Origin: Emticicia oligotrophica DSM 17448
GTDB taxonomy: Bacteria > Bacteroidota > Bacteroidia > Cytophagales > Spirosomataceae
Assembly: GCF_000263195.1 (NCBI RefSeq)
Contig: NC_018748.1
Span: forward strand, 2,418,001-2,482,000
Length of the DNA stretch: 64,000 nucleotides
Direction: 5' to 3'
The notes below the pieces were generated by a model that was given only the letters and a program-made list of their open reading frames with translations, was not told the DNA's origin and did not search any database. Positions 43,983-52,482 of the stretch are shown here, one piece after another. The translations under genes and the position numbers were made by a program. How positions within the stretch are numbered: position 1 is the first letter of the stretch; each line of letters begins with the position of its first letter.

Positions 43983-45821
43983 ATGAAAACAAGACTACTT
44001 CTTATTTTTTGTTACTTTGTTATTCTTCAAATTAATGCCCAAATAATTCAAAATACGGGTGTTTTGATAATTGGAGGAAGCACATCAGGCACAATGGCGG
44101 GCATCCAATCGGCAAGAATGGGCGTAAAAACCATCATTGTGGAAGAAACGCCGTGGTTGGGTGGCATGCTAACTTCGGCGGGTGTTTCGGCCATTGATGG
44201 AAACCATCACATGCCTTCTGGTTTATGGGGCGAGTTTCGTGAACAAATCAGAAATTACTATGGTGGTGCTGATAAAATTTCTACGGGTTGGGTAAGTAAT
44301 ACGCTCTTTGAGCCATCGGTTGGACAGCAGGTTTTACGTAAAATGTGTGCTGCTGAAAAGAATCTTTCATTGATTTTCAATACTAAACTAATTGATATTA
44401 AGGAGGTTAATGGTGGATGGCAAGTAAAACTTTCCAATGGGAAAATTATCCAAACGAAAGTTATAATTGATGCTACCGAACTGGGTGATGTAGCTGCAAA
44501 AGTTGGAATCAAATATGATTTAGGCATGGATGCCCAAGCAACTTACCATGAACGAATAGCTCCCGAAAAGGCAAATAATGTAATTCAAGACCTTACTTAC
44601 ACAGCAATTTTGAAAGATTATGGAATTAATGTCGATAAAACTTTACCCAAACCCGCTAATTATTCGGCTTCAGAGTTTAATTGTGCTTGTAAAGAGTTTT
44701 GTAATAATCCAGCCGCAAAAAGGCAAAATCCATGTGCCAGTTTGATGACTTATGCTAAACTGCCCAATGGTAAAGTATTAATCAATTGGCCAATTAGTGG
44801 TAATGATTATTACGCAAATATGGTCGAAATGTCGGAAAATGAAAGGCAAGAAGCCATTAAAGCGGCTAAGGAAGTTACGCTCCGTTTTGTCTATTTTCTT
44901 CAAACAGAATTGGGTTTTAAAAATTTTGGTTTAGCCGATGATGAATATCCCACGACAGATAAATTACCTTTTATTCCTTATCACCGAGAAAGTCGACGGA
45001 TTGATGGCTTGGTCAGAATGAATCTTAATCATATTGAAAACCCTTTCTCCCAAACACAACCTCTTTATCGAACTGGCATTGCAGTAGGTGATTATGCCAT
45101 TGACCATCATCACGAGAAAAATCCAGCAGCACCCGACTTACATTTTGTGCCAGTTCCATCATTTAATATTCCTTTGGGAAGCTTGATTCCGAAACAAAAA
45201 GCTAATTTTATTGTGGCTGAAAAATCAATTTCGGTGAGTAATTTGGTAAATGGAGCCTCTCGTTTACAGCCAGTTGTGATGCAAATTGGTCAAGCTGCAG
45301 GGGCTTTGGCTGCATATAGTGTGATGAATAAAGTTTCGCCCGAAAAGGTTTCAGTAAGGGCAATTCAGAAAATATTATTGCAATCAAAAGTGTATTTAAT
45401 GCCGTATTTCGATGTACCCCTCACGCACCCAAATTGGGAAGCGATTCAGCAAGTAGGAGCAACGGGCATTTTAAAGGGTGTAGGGCAATCTGTCAATTGG
45501 TCGAATAGAACTTGGTTTTATCCAGATTCTACTATTTCAATCAATGAATTTTTAAAAGGCTTAAAGGATTTTGAACCAAAATTCGAATATCATGGTATTT
45601 CAGAACAAAAAAGTATAAGTATGTCTTTTGCAGAATTTGAAGCGATTTTGAGTGATTTTAAACATTTCCTTATACAAAATAAAAATACCTTAGCTCGGGT
45701 AATTATTGAGCAAAATCTTAGTTTAGATAAGAAAAATAAGCCTATTTCTCGTAGCGAAATAGCAGTCAGATTAGCTGGATTAATAGAGAAAGAAGTTGAT
45801 TTTGAAGGGGGATTTAGATAA
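43983..45821 (+). CDS. Exported FAD-dependent oxidoreductase (FAD_oxidored family)
   Basis: 612 residues. Signal peptide (1-19), Rossmann motif VLIIGGSTSGTMAGIQSARMG near residues 27-46, then WLGGMLTSAGVSAIDGNHHMPSGLWGEF, typical of the FAD-dependent family PF12831. A Cys-rich stretch (CACKEFCNNPAAKRQNPC near residue 237) may bind metal. A second region FNIPLGSLIPKQKANFIVAEK closes the FAD fold; C-terminal 130 residues lack a known domain. Common in Bacteroidota near polysaccharide use genes; substrate unknown. Confidence 0.83.
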   Translation: MKTRLLLIFCYFVILQINAQIIQNTGVLIIGGSTSGTMAGIQSARMGVKTIIVEETPWLGGMLTSAGVSAIDGNHHMPSGLWGEFREQIRNYYGGADKISTGWVSNTLFEPSVGQQVLRKMCAAEKNLSLIFNTKLIDIKEVNGGWQVKLSNGKIIQTKVIIDATELGDVAAKVGIKYDLGMDAQATYHERIAPEKANNVIQDLTYTAILKDYGINVDKTLPKPANYSASEFNCACKEFCNNPAAKRQNPCASLMTYAKLPNGKVLINWPISGNDYYANMVEMSENERQEAIKAAKEVTLRFVYFLQTELGFKNFGLADDEYPTTDKLPFIPYHRESRRIDGLVRMNLNHIENPFSQTQPLYRTGIAVGDYAIDHHHEKNPAAPDLHFVPVPSFNIPLGSLIPKQKANFIVAEKSISVSNLVNGASRLQPVVMQIGQAAGALAAYSVMNKVSPEKVSVRAIQKILLQSKVYLMPYFDVPLTHPNWEAIQQVGATGILKGVGQSVNWSNRTWFYPDSTISINEFLKGLKDFEPKFEYHGISEQKSISMSFAEFEAILSDFKHFLIQNKNTLARVIIEQNLSLDKKNKPISRSEIAVRLAGLIEKEVDFEGGFR

Positions 45822-45836
45822 TTTAGAATCTGTACT

Positions 45837-45869
45837 AACGTGTGCAGGGTTTTAAACCCTGCACACGTT
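45837..45869. repeat. Perfect 33-base palindrome between convergent genes
   Basis: Two 16-base arms, perfectly complementary, around a single T. The left arm begins AACGTGTGCAGGG. It could end transcription from both sides, or be a REP-like unit. Confidence 0.7.
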
Positions 45870-45889
45870 CAAAGTTAAACCAAAAGGTT

Positions 45890-47710
45890 TTACTTCACCG
45901 CAACCTCAAAAGGAAGCTGCAAATTACTTACCGTTTGCTCTAAATTGATTAATTCTTCTTTCATTTCTTCAATATAACGCTCGGTTTCATTTTTAAATGA
46001 TGATACCAGTGATTTATAATAGTCGATTCCTGAAAGTAAATTTGTATGAAAAGCCTTAAGCGAACGTATTTGAGCTGCCGAAAGGCTTTCAACTTGTTTA
46101 TTGATTTGGTTTTTGTAATAATCTACATATAAAACCAATTCATTGACAAACATATTTGGGCGTTTCAAAGAGTTTAAGATATTTGTTCGGCCATAGATGT
46201 GGTCAACCATTTGTTTCAGTGAAAAAACACCAGAGAAATAGGCCAAATTTGGGCCAGGGCAAATCGTTACGGCGGTAAGTTTATGGGCAGGACTAATATC
46301 GTGTTTTAATAATGCCGATACCCCCAAACCTTCACACAAACAATCTCTTTGTTCAAGAAACTTAATCTTCTCAGATTTATCAGCTTCGCTTATATCACTT
46401 GCCTTTATTTGTTTGATTTTAGCGTGTAAATATTCCCTAGAAGATTCACAAATAGGCTCTTTTGTAAACTCGGTATTGGTTGAAAGAAACTTTTTGTAGC
46501 AAGGACTTCCCGCACGATTTTTCTCAATACGTTTTAAACGTTGCTCTTCACCCGAAGTATGTTTGAAATTATTGAAAGGCACTCCAAGTGGCGAAGCGTT
46601 ACTCAAGAAATAATCATTTTTTTGAGCATTTGCCATTTTTTGGAGCGTTTCATCATCAACATTGGTAGCTTCAGGTACTAATAAAAATGGACTCGCCCAT
46701 CCTGTTCCATCAACATCATAGTACTCGAGTAAAAAATTATCTTCATTAGCAGTACCGATTCCCCCCTGAACGGTTATTTTCATCTTAGGTATTTCTTCAA
46801 ATGCATTGAGACCTTTTGAGAGTAGGGCTTGATTACATACCTCTAAGATTTCGTTTTGTAAAGAGGTACGATTCTGCTTGAATTCTTCCATAATTGGGCC
46901 TAATAAAAGGCCATCAGTAGCAAATGCGTGACCACCACAGTTCAGACCAGATTCGATTCTGAATTCCGAAACCCAAAGACCTTTTTTTGCTAAAATCTTC
47001 CCTTGAGTAAGGGCCGAACGATAATCGCTTACTTTCAAGATTATTTTCTTTTTCAAGAAACCGTTTTCATCTGGGAAAAAGTCGTTAAAGGTATCAATAT
47101 AGCCGTATAATCGAGGGTTATAACCAGCCGAAAAAACAATACTTGATGTCAGATTGCTTTGTGCATAACCACGAAAAGAAGAAAGTGCATCCGAATATTC
47201 TTTGGGTAACATTTCACCGTTTTCGTCGTAATGGGTTCTGTCAACTTTCGACATTACATTTACATCAATTGAACCCGCCACAATGGCATTACGAAGTTCG
47301 TCTTGTACTTGTTTTTTTACGGAGCTATCCTCCAATTGGAGCATGCCGATATAGGTCTGCTTGATTGGGGAAGAGTCTGGGAGGAGTTCGAAATACTTGG
47401 TAATTTCGGTGCCTTCTATAAATGGTTCTAAACGTAATTTTTCTACTTGCTTATTTATCAATCTGTCCAAAAGATTTAGGTATTCTGTAATTCTTTTGGC
47501 TCTGTAATCTTCCACTTTTTCGGTAATTGGCTCATAAACTTCATCGTTTTCTCGGCAGTGAAATTCTCTCATTTTTTCAATGAGTTCGTGTTCGATGATA
47601 GAAATTACCGAAGAAATGCCAAATCTAGCTACTTTTAATGGCGTATCAATCGTGAAACCCAAGCCCATTACGGGAATATGGAAGGTATGTGCAGGAAGTG
47701 TTTGTATCAT
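45890..47710 (-). CDS. Large conserved protein of unknown function
   Basis: 606 residues, no signal peptide. The N-terminal half contains FHIPVMGLGFTIDTPLKVARFGISSVIS, and the middle has ITVQGGIGTANEDNFLLEYY, GTGWASPFLLVPEATNVD and DYFLSNASPLGVPFNNF. The GGIG and SPFLLVPEA segments suggest an FMN/TIM-barrel enzyme related to nitronate monooxygenase or dihydroorotate dehydrogenase; this is a weak inference. The C-terminal 150 residues are helical, coiled-coil-like. Two Cys-containing segments (RDCLCEGLGV, ICPGPNLAY) could be functional. Single leftward gene. Confidence 0.7.
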   Translation of the reverse strand: MIQTLPAHTFHIPVMGLGFTIDTPLKVARFGISSVISIIEHELIEKMREFHCRENDEVYEPITEKVEDYRAKRITEYLNLLDRLINKQVEKLRLEPFIEGTEITKYFELLPDSSPIKQTYIGMLQLEDSSVKKQVQDELRNAIVAGSIDVNVMSKVDRTHYDENGEMLPKEYSDALSSFRGYAQSNLTSSIVFSAGYNPRLYGYIDTFNDFFPDENGFLKKKIILKVSDYRSALTQGKILAKKGLWVSEFRIESGLNCGGHAFATDGLLLGPIMEEFKQNRTSLQNEILEVCNQALLSKGLNAFEEIPKMKITVQGGIGTANEDNFLLEYYDVDGTGWASPFLLVPEATNVDDETLQKMANAQKNDYFLSNASPLGVPFNNFKHTSGEEQRLKRIEKNRAGSPCYKKFLSTNTEFTKEPICESSREYLHAKIKQIKASDISEADKSEKIKFLEQRDCLCEGLGVSALLKHDISPAHKLTAVTICPGPNLAYFSGVFSLKQMVDHIYGRTNILNSLKRPNMFVNELVLYVDYYKNQINKQVESLSAAQIRSLKAFHTNLLSGIDYYKSLVSSFKNETERYIEEMKEELINLEQTVSNLQLPFEVAVK

Positions 47711-48003
47711 TGCTTTTCAGAAAGTTTAACAAAGCAACGTAAAATCTGCTAATTGAAACATGACATTTGTCATGGATTATTTTTAATGGTTTAAGAGTAG
47801 TTTCGTGAAATGAGAATTTATGAGGAAATATAAAAAGGTAAATTCTGCAGGAATCACACATTTATGGAAGGAGTTTGATTACATATTTAATATACGATAG
47901 AAGACCGTATAATAAAATTTTATGCCGTTCAGTAAAATCTGATTAATAGGAGAAAACTTATTGCATAGATTTGGAAATATAAACAGTATAAACAATAAAG
48001 ACC
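47711..48003. other. Divergent intergenic region
   Basis: About 293 bases. A short hairpin CATGACATTTGTCATG lies at about 47759-47774. A -7 box is at 47966-47973. Nothing else is supported. Confidence 0.45.
47966..47973 (+). promoter_or_regulatory. -7 element of the repeat-bearing secreted protein gene
   Basis: TAGATTTG, 30 bases before the start; no clear -33 TTG. Confidence 0.5.
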
Positions 48004-49503
48004 ATGAAAAAATATTTCTTTATTTTCCTTATAATCTTTTCTTTTTTAGCAAAAGCACAATATCCGAATGATATTATTCATTCTGGAGCAACAGGAATTC
48101 GATCAAAATCTACCAGCACTTTCTCTCTTGTAGATATAGATGCTGCTAATGGAGATGCCGCTCTGCGTTTCGCCAAGGCAGGAGTTAATCAATGGAACAC
48201 AAGGAATAGACCCGCTGATGATTATTATGAAATTTTTGAATTAGGCGGAGGTGGTAGTCGTTTTGTTATTCAAGACGGAACCGGGAATGTTGGTATTGGA
48301 GAAACAACATCACCTTCCTACCGATTGGATGTTTTACATGGTGGTGCAACTGGTATTCGTAATAGATCTTCATCTTCATTTTCAATAATTGATATTGATG
48401 GTGCTAATGGAGATGCAGCTTTACGTTTTGCCAAAGCTGGTGTTAATCAATGGAATATTCGTAATAATCCTGGTAATGATGATTTACAGTTCTTTGAATT
48501 AGGAGGTGGTGGTGGAGAGCGAATGGCTGTACAAAATTCAACTGGAAATTTATTAGTCGGTGGGATAGTAGAAGGAGGTAAAGTTTCAATAGGAAACTTT
48601 AATGCTACTAATAATACAACTACCTCTGTTTCTGGATTTACTGAAATTCATGGTTTAGATGTAAGAAGTTCAGCAACTGAAACCACAGGAAAAATAGGTG
48701 GATATTTTAGTGCAGATGGAAGTTCTAATTACAACCATTCAATCTTTACCGAAGCAGGAACAGCAGGTTCCACAAATTCGGGAATTAATGGTAGGGTAAA
48801 TACTGCTCCTGCCGTTGGTTCATTATCAATGGGTATTCGTGGCAATGATGTAGTAGGAGCGTCTAATACCTATGCGGGTTATTTTATTGGTAAAGTTCAT
48901 GTGAATGGTACGCTCACAACCACTGGTCCTAAACCTTTTACGATAGACCACCCTCTTGATCCAGAAAACAAAATTCTTCGACATTTTGCCATCGAAAGTC
49001 CAGATGTATTGAATATGTATAGTGGGAATATAACAACTGATGCCAATGGTAAGGCAATCGTAAAACTACCAGATTATTTTGAGTCAATAAACAAGGAGTT
49101 TCGCTATCAACTAACTGTAATTGGCACTTTTGCCCAGGCCATCGTTAGTGAAGAGATAAAGGAAAATGAATTTGTAATAGAAACAAGCAAGCCAAACGTA
49201 AAAGTAAGTTGGGAAGTAAAAGCAACGCGAAATGATGGCTATATGAAATTTGTTAATACGATGGTTTCTGAGGAGGAAAAACCTTCTTATGCTAAAGGTA
49301 AATACTTTATGCCAGAGGCCTACCAAAAACCAGTTTCAATGGGAGTTAATTATAATGAAAACGAAAAAGCTGATTTAAGCAAAGTTCGTAAAACTGAAAA
49401 GAAAAGCGTGTTAGAAGGTCCAAGTTCGATTGATGATATATCTACGCAAAAAGTGTTACTTAATAAAAGAGTGGTTGATGTGAAGCAATCAATAGATAAT
49501 TAA
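48004..49503 (+). CDS. Secreted protein with internal duplication
   Basis: 499 residues. Signal peptide (1-18, AKAQ). Two repeats of about 75 residues with a period of 86 (from H26 and from H112), sharing GATGIR and NGDAALRFAKAGVNQW. Then a fibre-like Gly/Thr/Asn-rich middle and a C-terminal domain (KPFTIDHPLDPENKILRHFAIESPD, VKLPDYFESINKEFRYQLTVIGTFAQAIV) seen in many secreted bacterial fibre-like proteins. Probable surface structure; function unknown. The duplication is old, as DNA copies differ at many synonymous sites. Confidence 0.78.
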   Translation: MKKYFFIFLIIFSFLAKAQYPNDIIHSGATGIRSKSTSTFSLVDIDAANGDAALRFAKAGVNQWNTRNRPADDYYEIFELGGGGSRFVIQDGTGNVGIGETTSPSYRLDVLHGGATGIRNRSSSSFSIIDIDGANGDAALRFAKAGVNQWNIRNNPGNDDLQFFELGGGGGERMAVQNSTGNLLVGGIVEGGKVSIGNFNATNNTTTSVSGFTEIHGLDVRSSATETTGKIGGYFSADGSSNYNHSIFTEAGTAGSTNSGINGRVNTAPAVGSLSMGIRGNDVVGASNTYAGYFIGKVHVNGTLTTTGPKPFTIDHPLDPENKILRHFAIESPDVLNMYSGNITTDANGKAIVKLPDYFESINKEFRYQLTVIGTFAQAIVSEEIKENEFVIETSKPNVKVSWEVKATRNDGYMKFVNTMVSEEEKPSYAKGKYFMPEAYQKPVSMGVNYNENEKADLSKVRKTEKKSVLEGPSSIDDISTQKVLLNKRVVDVKQSIDN

Positions 49504-49512
49504 TTTAATTAT

Positions 49513-49549
49513 GTACGAGTGTATTTATGTTTAATAAATACACTCGTAC
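49513..49549. terminator. Terminator between convergent genes
   Basis: A perfect 15-bp stem (GTACGAGTGTATTTA with TAAATACACTCGTAC) and 7-nt loop, 9 bases after the repeat-protein stop and 10 bases after the korB stop. Confidence 0.75.
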
Positions 49550-49559
49550 TGCTTATATT

Positions 49560-50606
49560 TTACCTCAAACTCTGATTCAAGGCTTCCAAGGCATCAACTC
49601 CTGGGCAAAGAGTGTCTTCTTTGAGTGTATTTAATGGAGTTTTAGTTGTCTGAAGCACATCGTGCAAAGCATTGGTATTTGGCTCAATGTAAATCAAACC
49701 TGTCAGGATTTCACCTTTTTCTTTAGATTTCTGAATCGCATTCATTGCCGAAAGTTTATCTTCTGGATTCCAGCCTTGATGCAATTTTTGTAAATGTAAG
49801 GCCGAGCCATCATGCAAAACAACGTCTTTGGCATCATCATAACTTGCGGTGATTTCTTCCATCACAGGTACAAAATCTACGGTTGAAGTGGCCTCGATGT
49901 GTTCACGTACGTAATCGTAAGATTTTGTTGAGCCTACGTTGTTGTTGAAAGTTACGCAAGGAGAAATGACATCAATCAATGCAAAGCCTGGATGAGCAAT
50001 GGCAGCTTTGATTAATGGAATTAATTGCGTTTTATCGCCAGAGAAACTACGAGCTACAAATGTTGCCCCTAATTCAAGGCCTAAGCCTACTAAATCAATG
50101 GCATTGAACATGTTAGTTGAACCAGCTTTACTTTTAGAACCATTATCTGCTGTGGCAGAATCTTGTCCTTTTGTAAGGCCATAGCAACCATTATTCATGA
50201 CAATGTAAACCATGTTTAGATTTCGACGAATGGCGTGAACGAATTGCCCCATACCAATGGAAGCAGAATCACCATCGCCCGAAACTCCGAAGTAAACTAA
50301 GTCACGGTTGGCCAAGTAAGCACCAGTAGCTACTGAAGGCATACGTCCGTGTACAGAGTTGAAACCGTGCGAATTTCCTAAGAAATAAGCAGGGGTTTTT
50401 GATGAACAACCAATTCCTGAAAGCTTAGCTATTCGGTGTGGTTCTACCGCCAACTCGAAGCAAGCTTGTACAATGGCTCCGCCGATTGAATCGTGTCCGC
50501 AACCAGCACAAAGGGTTGATAATGCTCCTTCGTAATCTTTTTTAGTGAAATTTATTTTATTCTTTGGCAAATCGGGATGCCTAAAGGTCGGACGAACGTA
50601 TGTCAT
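49560..50606 (-). CDS. korB: KorB: 2-oxoacid:ferredoxin oxidoreductase beta subunit
   Basis: 348 residues. Thiamine-diphosphate domain with LCAGCGHDSIGGAI, GRMPSVATGAYLANRDL and the binding motif VSGDGDSASIGMGQFVHAIRRNLNMVYIVMNNGCYGLTKGQ. Pairs with KorA to convert 2-oxoglutarate (or another 2-oxoacid) and CoA to acyl-CoA, CO2 and reduced ferredoxin. Four bases downstream of korA. Confidence 0.92.
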   Translation of the reverse strand: MTYVRPTFRHPDLPKNKINFTKKDYEGALSTLCAGCGHDSIGGAIVQACFELAVEPHRIAKLSGIGCSSKTPAYFLGNSHGFNSVHGRMPSVATGAYLANRDLVYFGVSGDGDSASIGMGQFVHAIRRNLNMVYIVMNNGCYGLTKGQDSATADNGSKSKAGSTNMFNAIDLVGLGLELGATFVARSFSGDKTQLIPLIKAAIAHPGFALIDVISPCVTFNNNVGSTKSYDYVREHIEATSTVDFVPVMEEITASYDDAKDVVLHDGSALHLQKLHQGWNPEDKLSAMNAIQKSKEKGEILTGLIYIEPNTNALHDVLQTTKTPLNTLKEDTLCPGVDALEALNQSLR

Positions 50607-50610
50607 TGGT

Positions 50611-52410
50611 TCAGTTTGTTACAAGATTTTTACTAATTTCTTTCACAATTTTATCTGCCGTGATAGGCATTCCATCATAATTTAAGATACGAATCAATTT
50701 TTTAGGATTTACCTCTAATTCATTGATAAGCAACGAACGCATTTGGGCATCACGGTTTTGTTCGATAACAAAAATAACCTCATGGTCTTCGATGAATTGC
50801 TCTACGTCTTTATTGAATGGAAAAGCTTTCAACTGCATCGCATCAAGCACCACATCTTGTTCACGCAATAAGTCGATGGCTTCTTCTGAAGAATAAGTGG
50901 AAGTTCCGAAGAAAATCACACCCAACGGACTCATATTCTTTTCTTGATAAAAATGTGGTTTTGGCACAAGGTCTTTGGCTGTATCCCATTTTTTCTCCAA
51001 ACGCTGCATATTTCTTACGTAAGCAGTACTATCTTCGGTATAAACTGCATATTCGTCACGAGAAGTACCACGAGTGAAGTACGAACCTTTGGTTGGGTGC
51101 GTTCCTGGGTAAGTTCTGTACGGAATACCGTCGCCATCAGTATCTAAATATCGTCCGAAACGACCAATTTCTTCCAAATCGGCGGCTGTATATACTTTAC
51201 CACGGTCATATTTACGCTCAGGATTCCACACGAAAGGCTCGCTCATGTGGTCGTTCATTCCTAAATCCAAGTCAGTAAGAACGATAATTGGCGTTTGTAA
51301 TCTTTCTGCTAAATCAAAAGCATCGGCCGTTAATTCAAAGCACTCTTTCGGGTTGCTTGGAAAAAGCAAAACGTGTTTCGTATCGCCATGTGAGGCATAC
51401 GCTGAAATTGTAATATCCGATTGTTGTGTACGAGTTGGCATACCCGTTGATGGGCCAGTTCGTTGTACATCAATCAATACAGCTGGAATTTCAGCAAAAT
51501 AGCCTAAACCTAAAAACTCATTCATTAACGAAACCCCAGGGCCAGAAGTTGCCGTAAAAGACCTCGCACCGTTCCAGTTTGCCCCGATAACCATACCGAT
51601 GGCAGCCAGTTCATCTTCTGCCTGTACTATTGCGTAGTTTTTCTCACCAGTTTCTTTATCAGTACGGAATTTCTTGGCATATTTTTCAAACTTCTCAACT
51701 ACTGAAGTCGATGGCGTGATTGGATACCAAGCTGCTACGGTTGCTCCGGCATAAACCGCACCGAGTCCGCACGCTCCATTTCCATCAAACATGATTCGAT
51801 TTCCTACTAAATCACGTCTTTCTACTCTAATATCAAGTGGGTAACTGAAATTTTCTTTTACATAATTAACCCCCAATTGTAAGGCTTGAACGTTGGCAGG
51901 AATGAGTTTTTCTTTGCCTTTGAATTGCTCGGCTAAAAGCTGCTCTAAAACACCAAATTCAATATCGAGCAAAGCTGATAATGCTCCTACATAAATGATA
52001 TTTTTGAATAGTTGGCGTTGACGTGGGTCGGTGTATTGTTCCATACAAATACCCATCAACGGAATGCCCAAATAGGTGATGTCTTCACGAATATATTCTT
52101 TATGTAATGGTTTGGTACTATCGTACATAAAGTACCCACCCGAACTTACGCTTTGTACATCTTTGAGCATACTTTGTGGATTGACCGAAACCATCAAATC
52201 AATTCCTTCACGGCGGCCTAAATAGCCTTTTTCGCTTATTCTTACTTCATACCAAGTAGGTAAGCCTTGAATATTCGATGGGAAAATGTTTTTTGGCGTA
52301 ACAGGAATTCCCATTCTAAATATAGCTTTGGCAAACATTCCATTGGCACTGGCTGAACCAGTTCCGTTGACATTGGCAAAGCGTACTACAAAATCGTTGA
52401 CTTTTGACAT
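50611..52410 (-). CDS. korA: KorA: 2-oxoacid:ferredoxin oxidoreductase alpha subunit
   Basis: 599 residues: gamma-type domain (about 1-190, ANVNGTGSASANGMFAKAIFRMG) fused to the alpha pyrimidine-binding domain (about 210-420, AAWYPITPSTSVVEKF, ATSGPGVSLMNEFLGLGYFAEIPAVLIDVQR) and a C-terminal transketolase-like domain. The gamma-alpha fusion is the usual Kor form in aerobic Bacteroidota. The flavoprotein gene upstream is a likely electron partner. Confidence 0.93.
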   Translation of the reverse strand: MSKVNDFVVRFANVNGTGSASANGMFAKAIFRMGIPVTPKNIFPSNIQGLPTWYEVRISEKGYLGRREGIDLMVSVNPQSMLKDVQSVSSGGYFMYDSTKPLHKEYIREDITYLGIPLMGICMEQYTDPRQRQLFKNIIYVGALSALLDIEFGVLEQLLAEQFKGKEKLIPANVQALQLGVNYVKENFSYPLDIRVERRDLVGNRIMFDGNGACGLGAVYAGATVAAWYPITPSTSVVEKFEKYAKKFRTDKETGEKNYAIVQAEDELAAIGMVIGANWNGARSFTATSGPGVSLMNEFLGLGYFAEIPAVLIDVQRTGPSTGMPTRTQQSDITISAYASHGDTKHVLLFPSNPKECFELTADAFDLAERLQTPIIVLTDLDLGMNDHMSEPFVWNPERKYDRGKVYTAADLEEIGRFGRYLDTDGDGIPYRTYPGTHPTKGSYFTRGTSRDEYAVYTEDSTAYVRNMQRLEKKWDTAKDLVPKPHFYQEKNMSPLGVIFFGTSTYSSEEAIDLLREQDVVLDAMQLKAFPFNKDVEQFIEDHEVIFVIEQNRDAQMRSLLINELEVNPKKLIRILNYDGMPITADKIVKEISKNLVTN

Positions 52411-52457
52411 ATTAAAATTCTCAAAAAAGAGGAAATTTCGTTTAATTTATTGAAAAG

Positions 52458-52478
52458 GAACAAGTCGGAGACTTGTTC
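52458..52478. repeat. REP-like hairpin upstream of korA
   Basis: GAACAAGTC pairs with GACTTGTTC around GGA and is followed by TACA. Loop and flank match the hairpins at 55189-55207 (GGA loop) and 10566-10584 (CTACA). Confidence 0.6.
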
Positions 52479-52482
52479 TACA

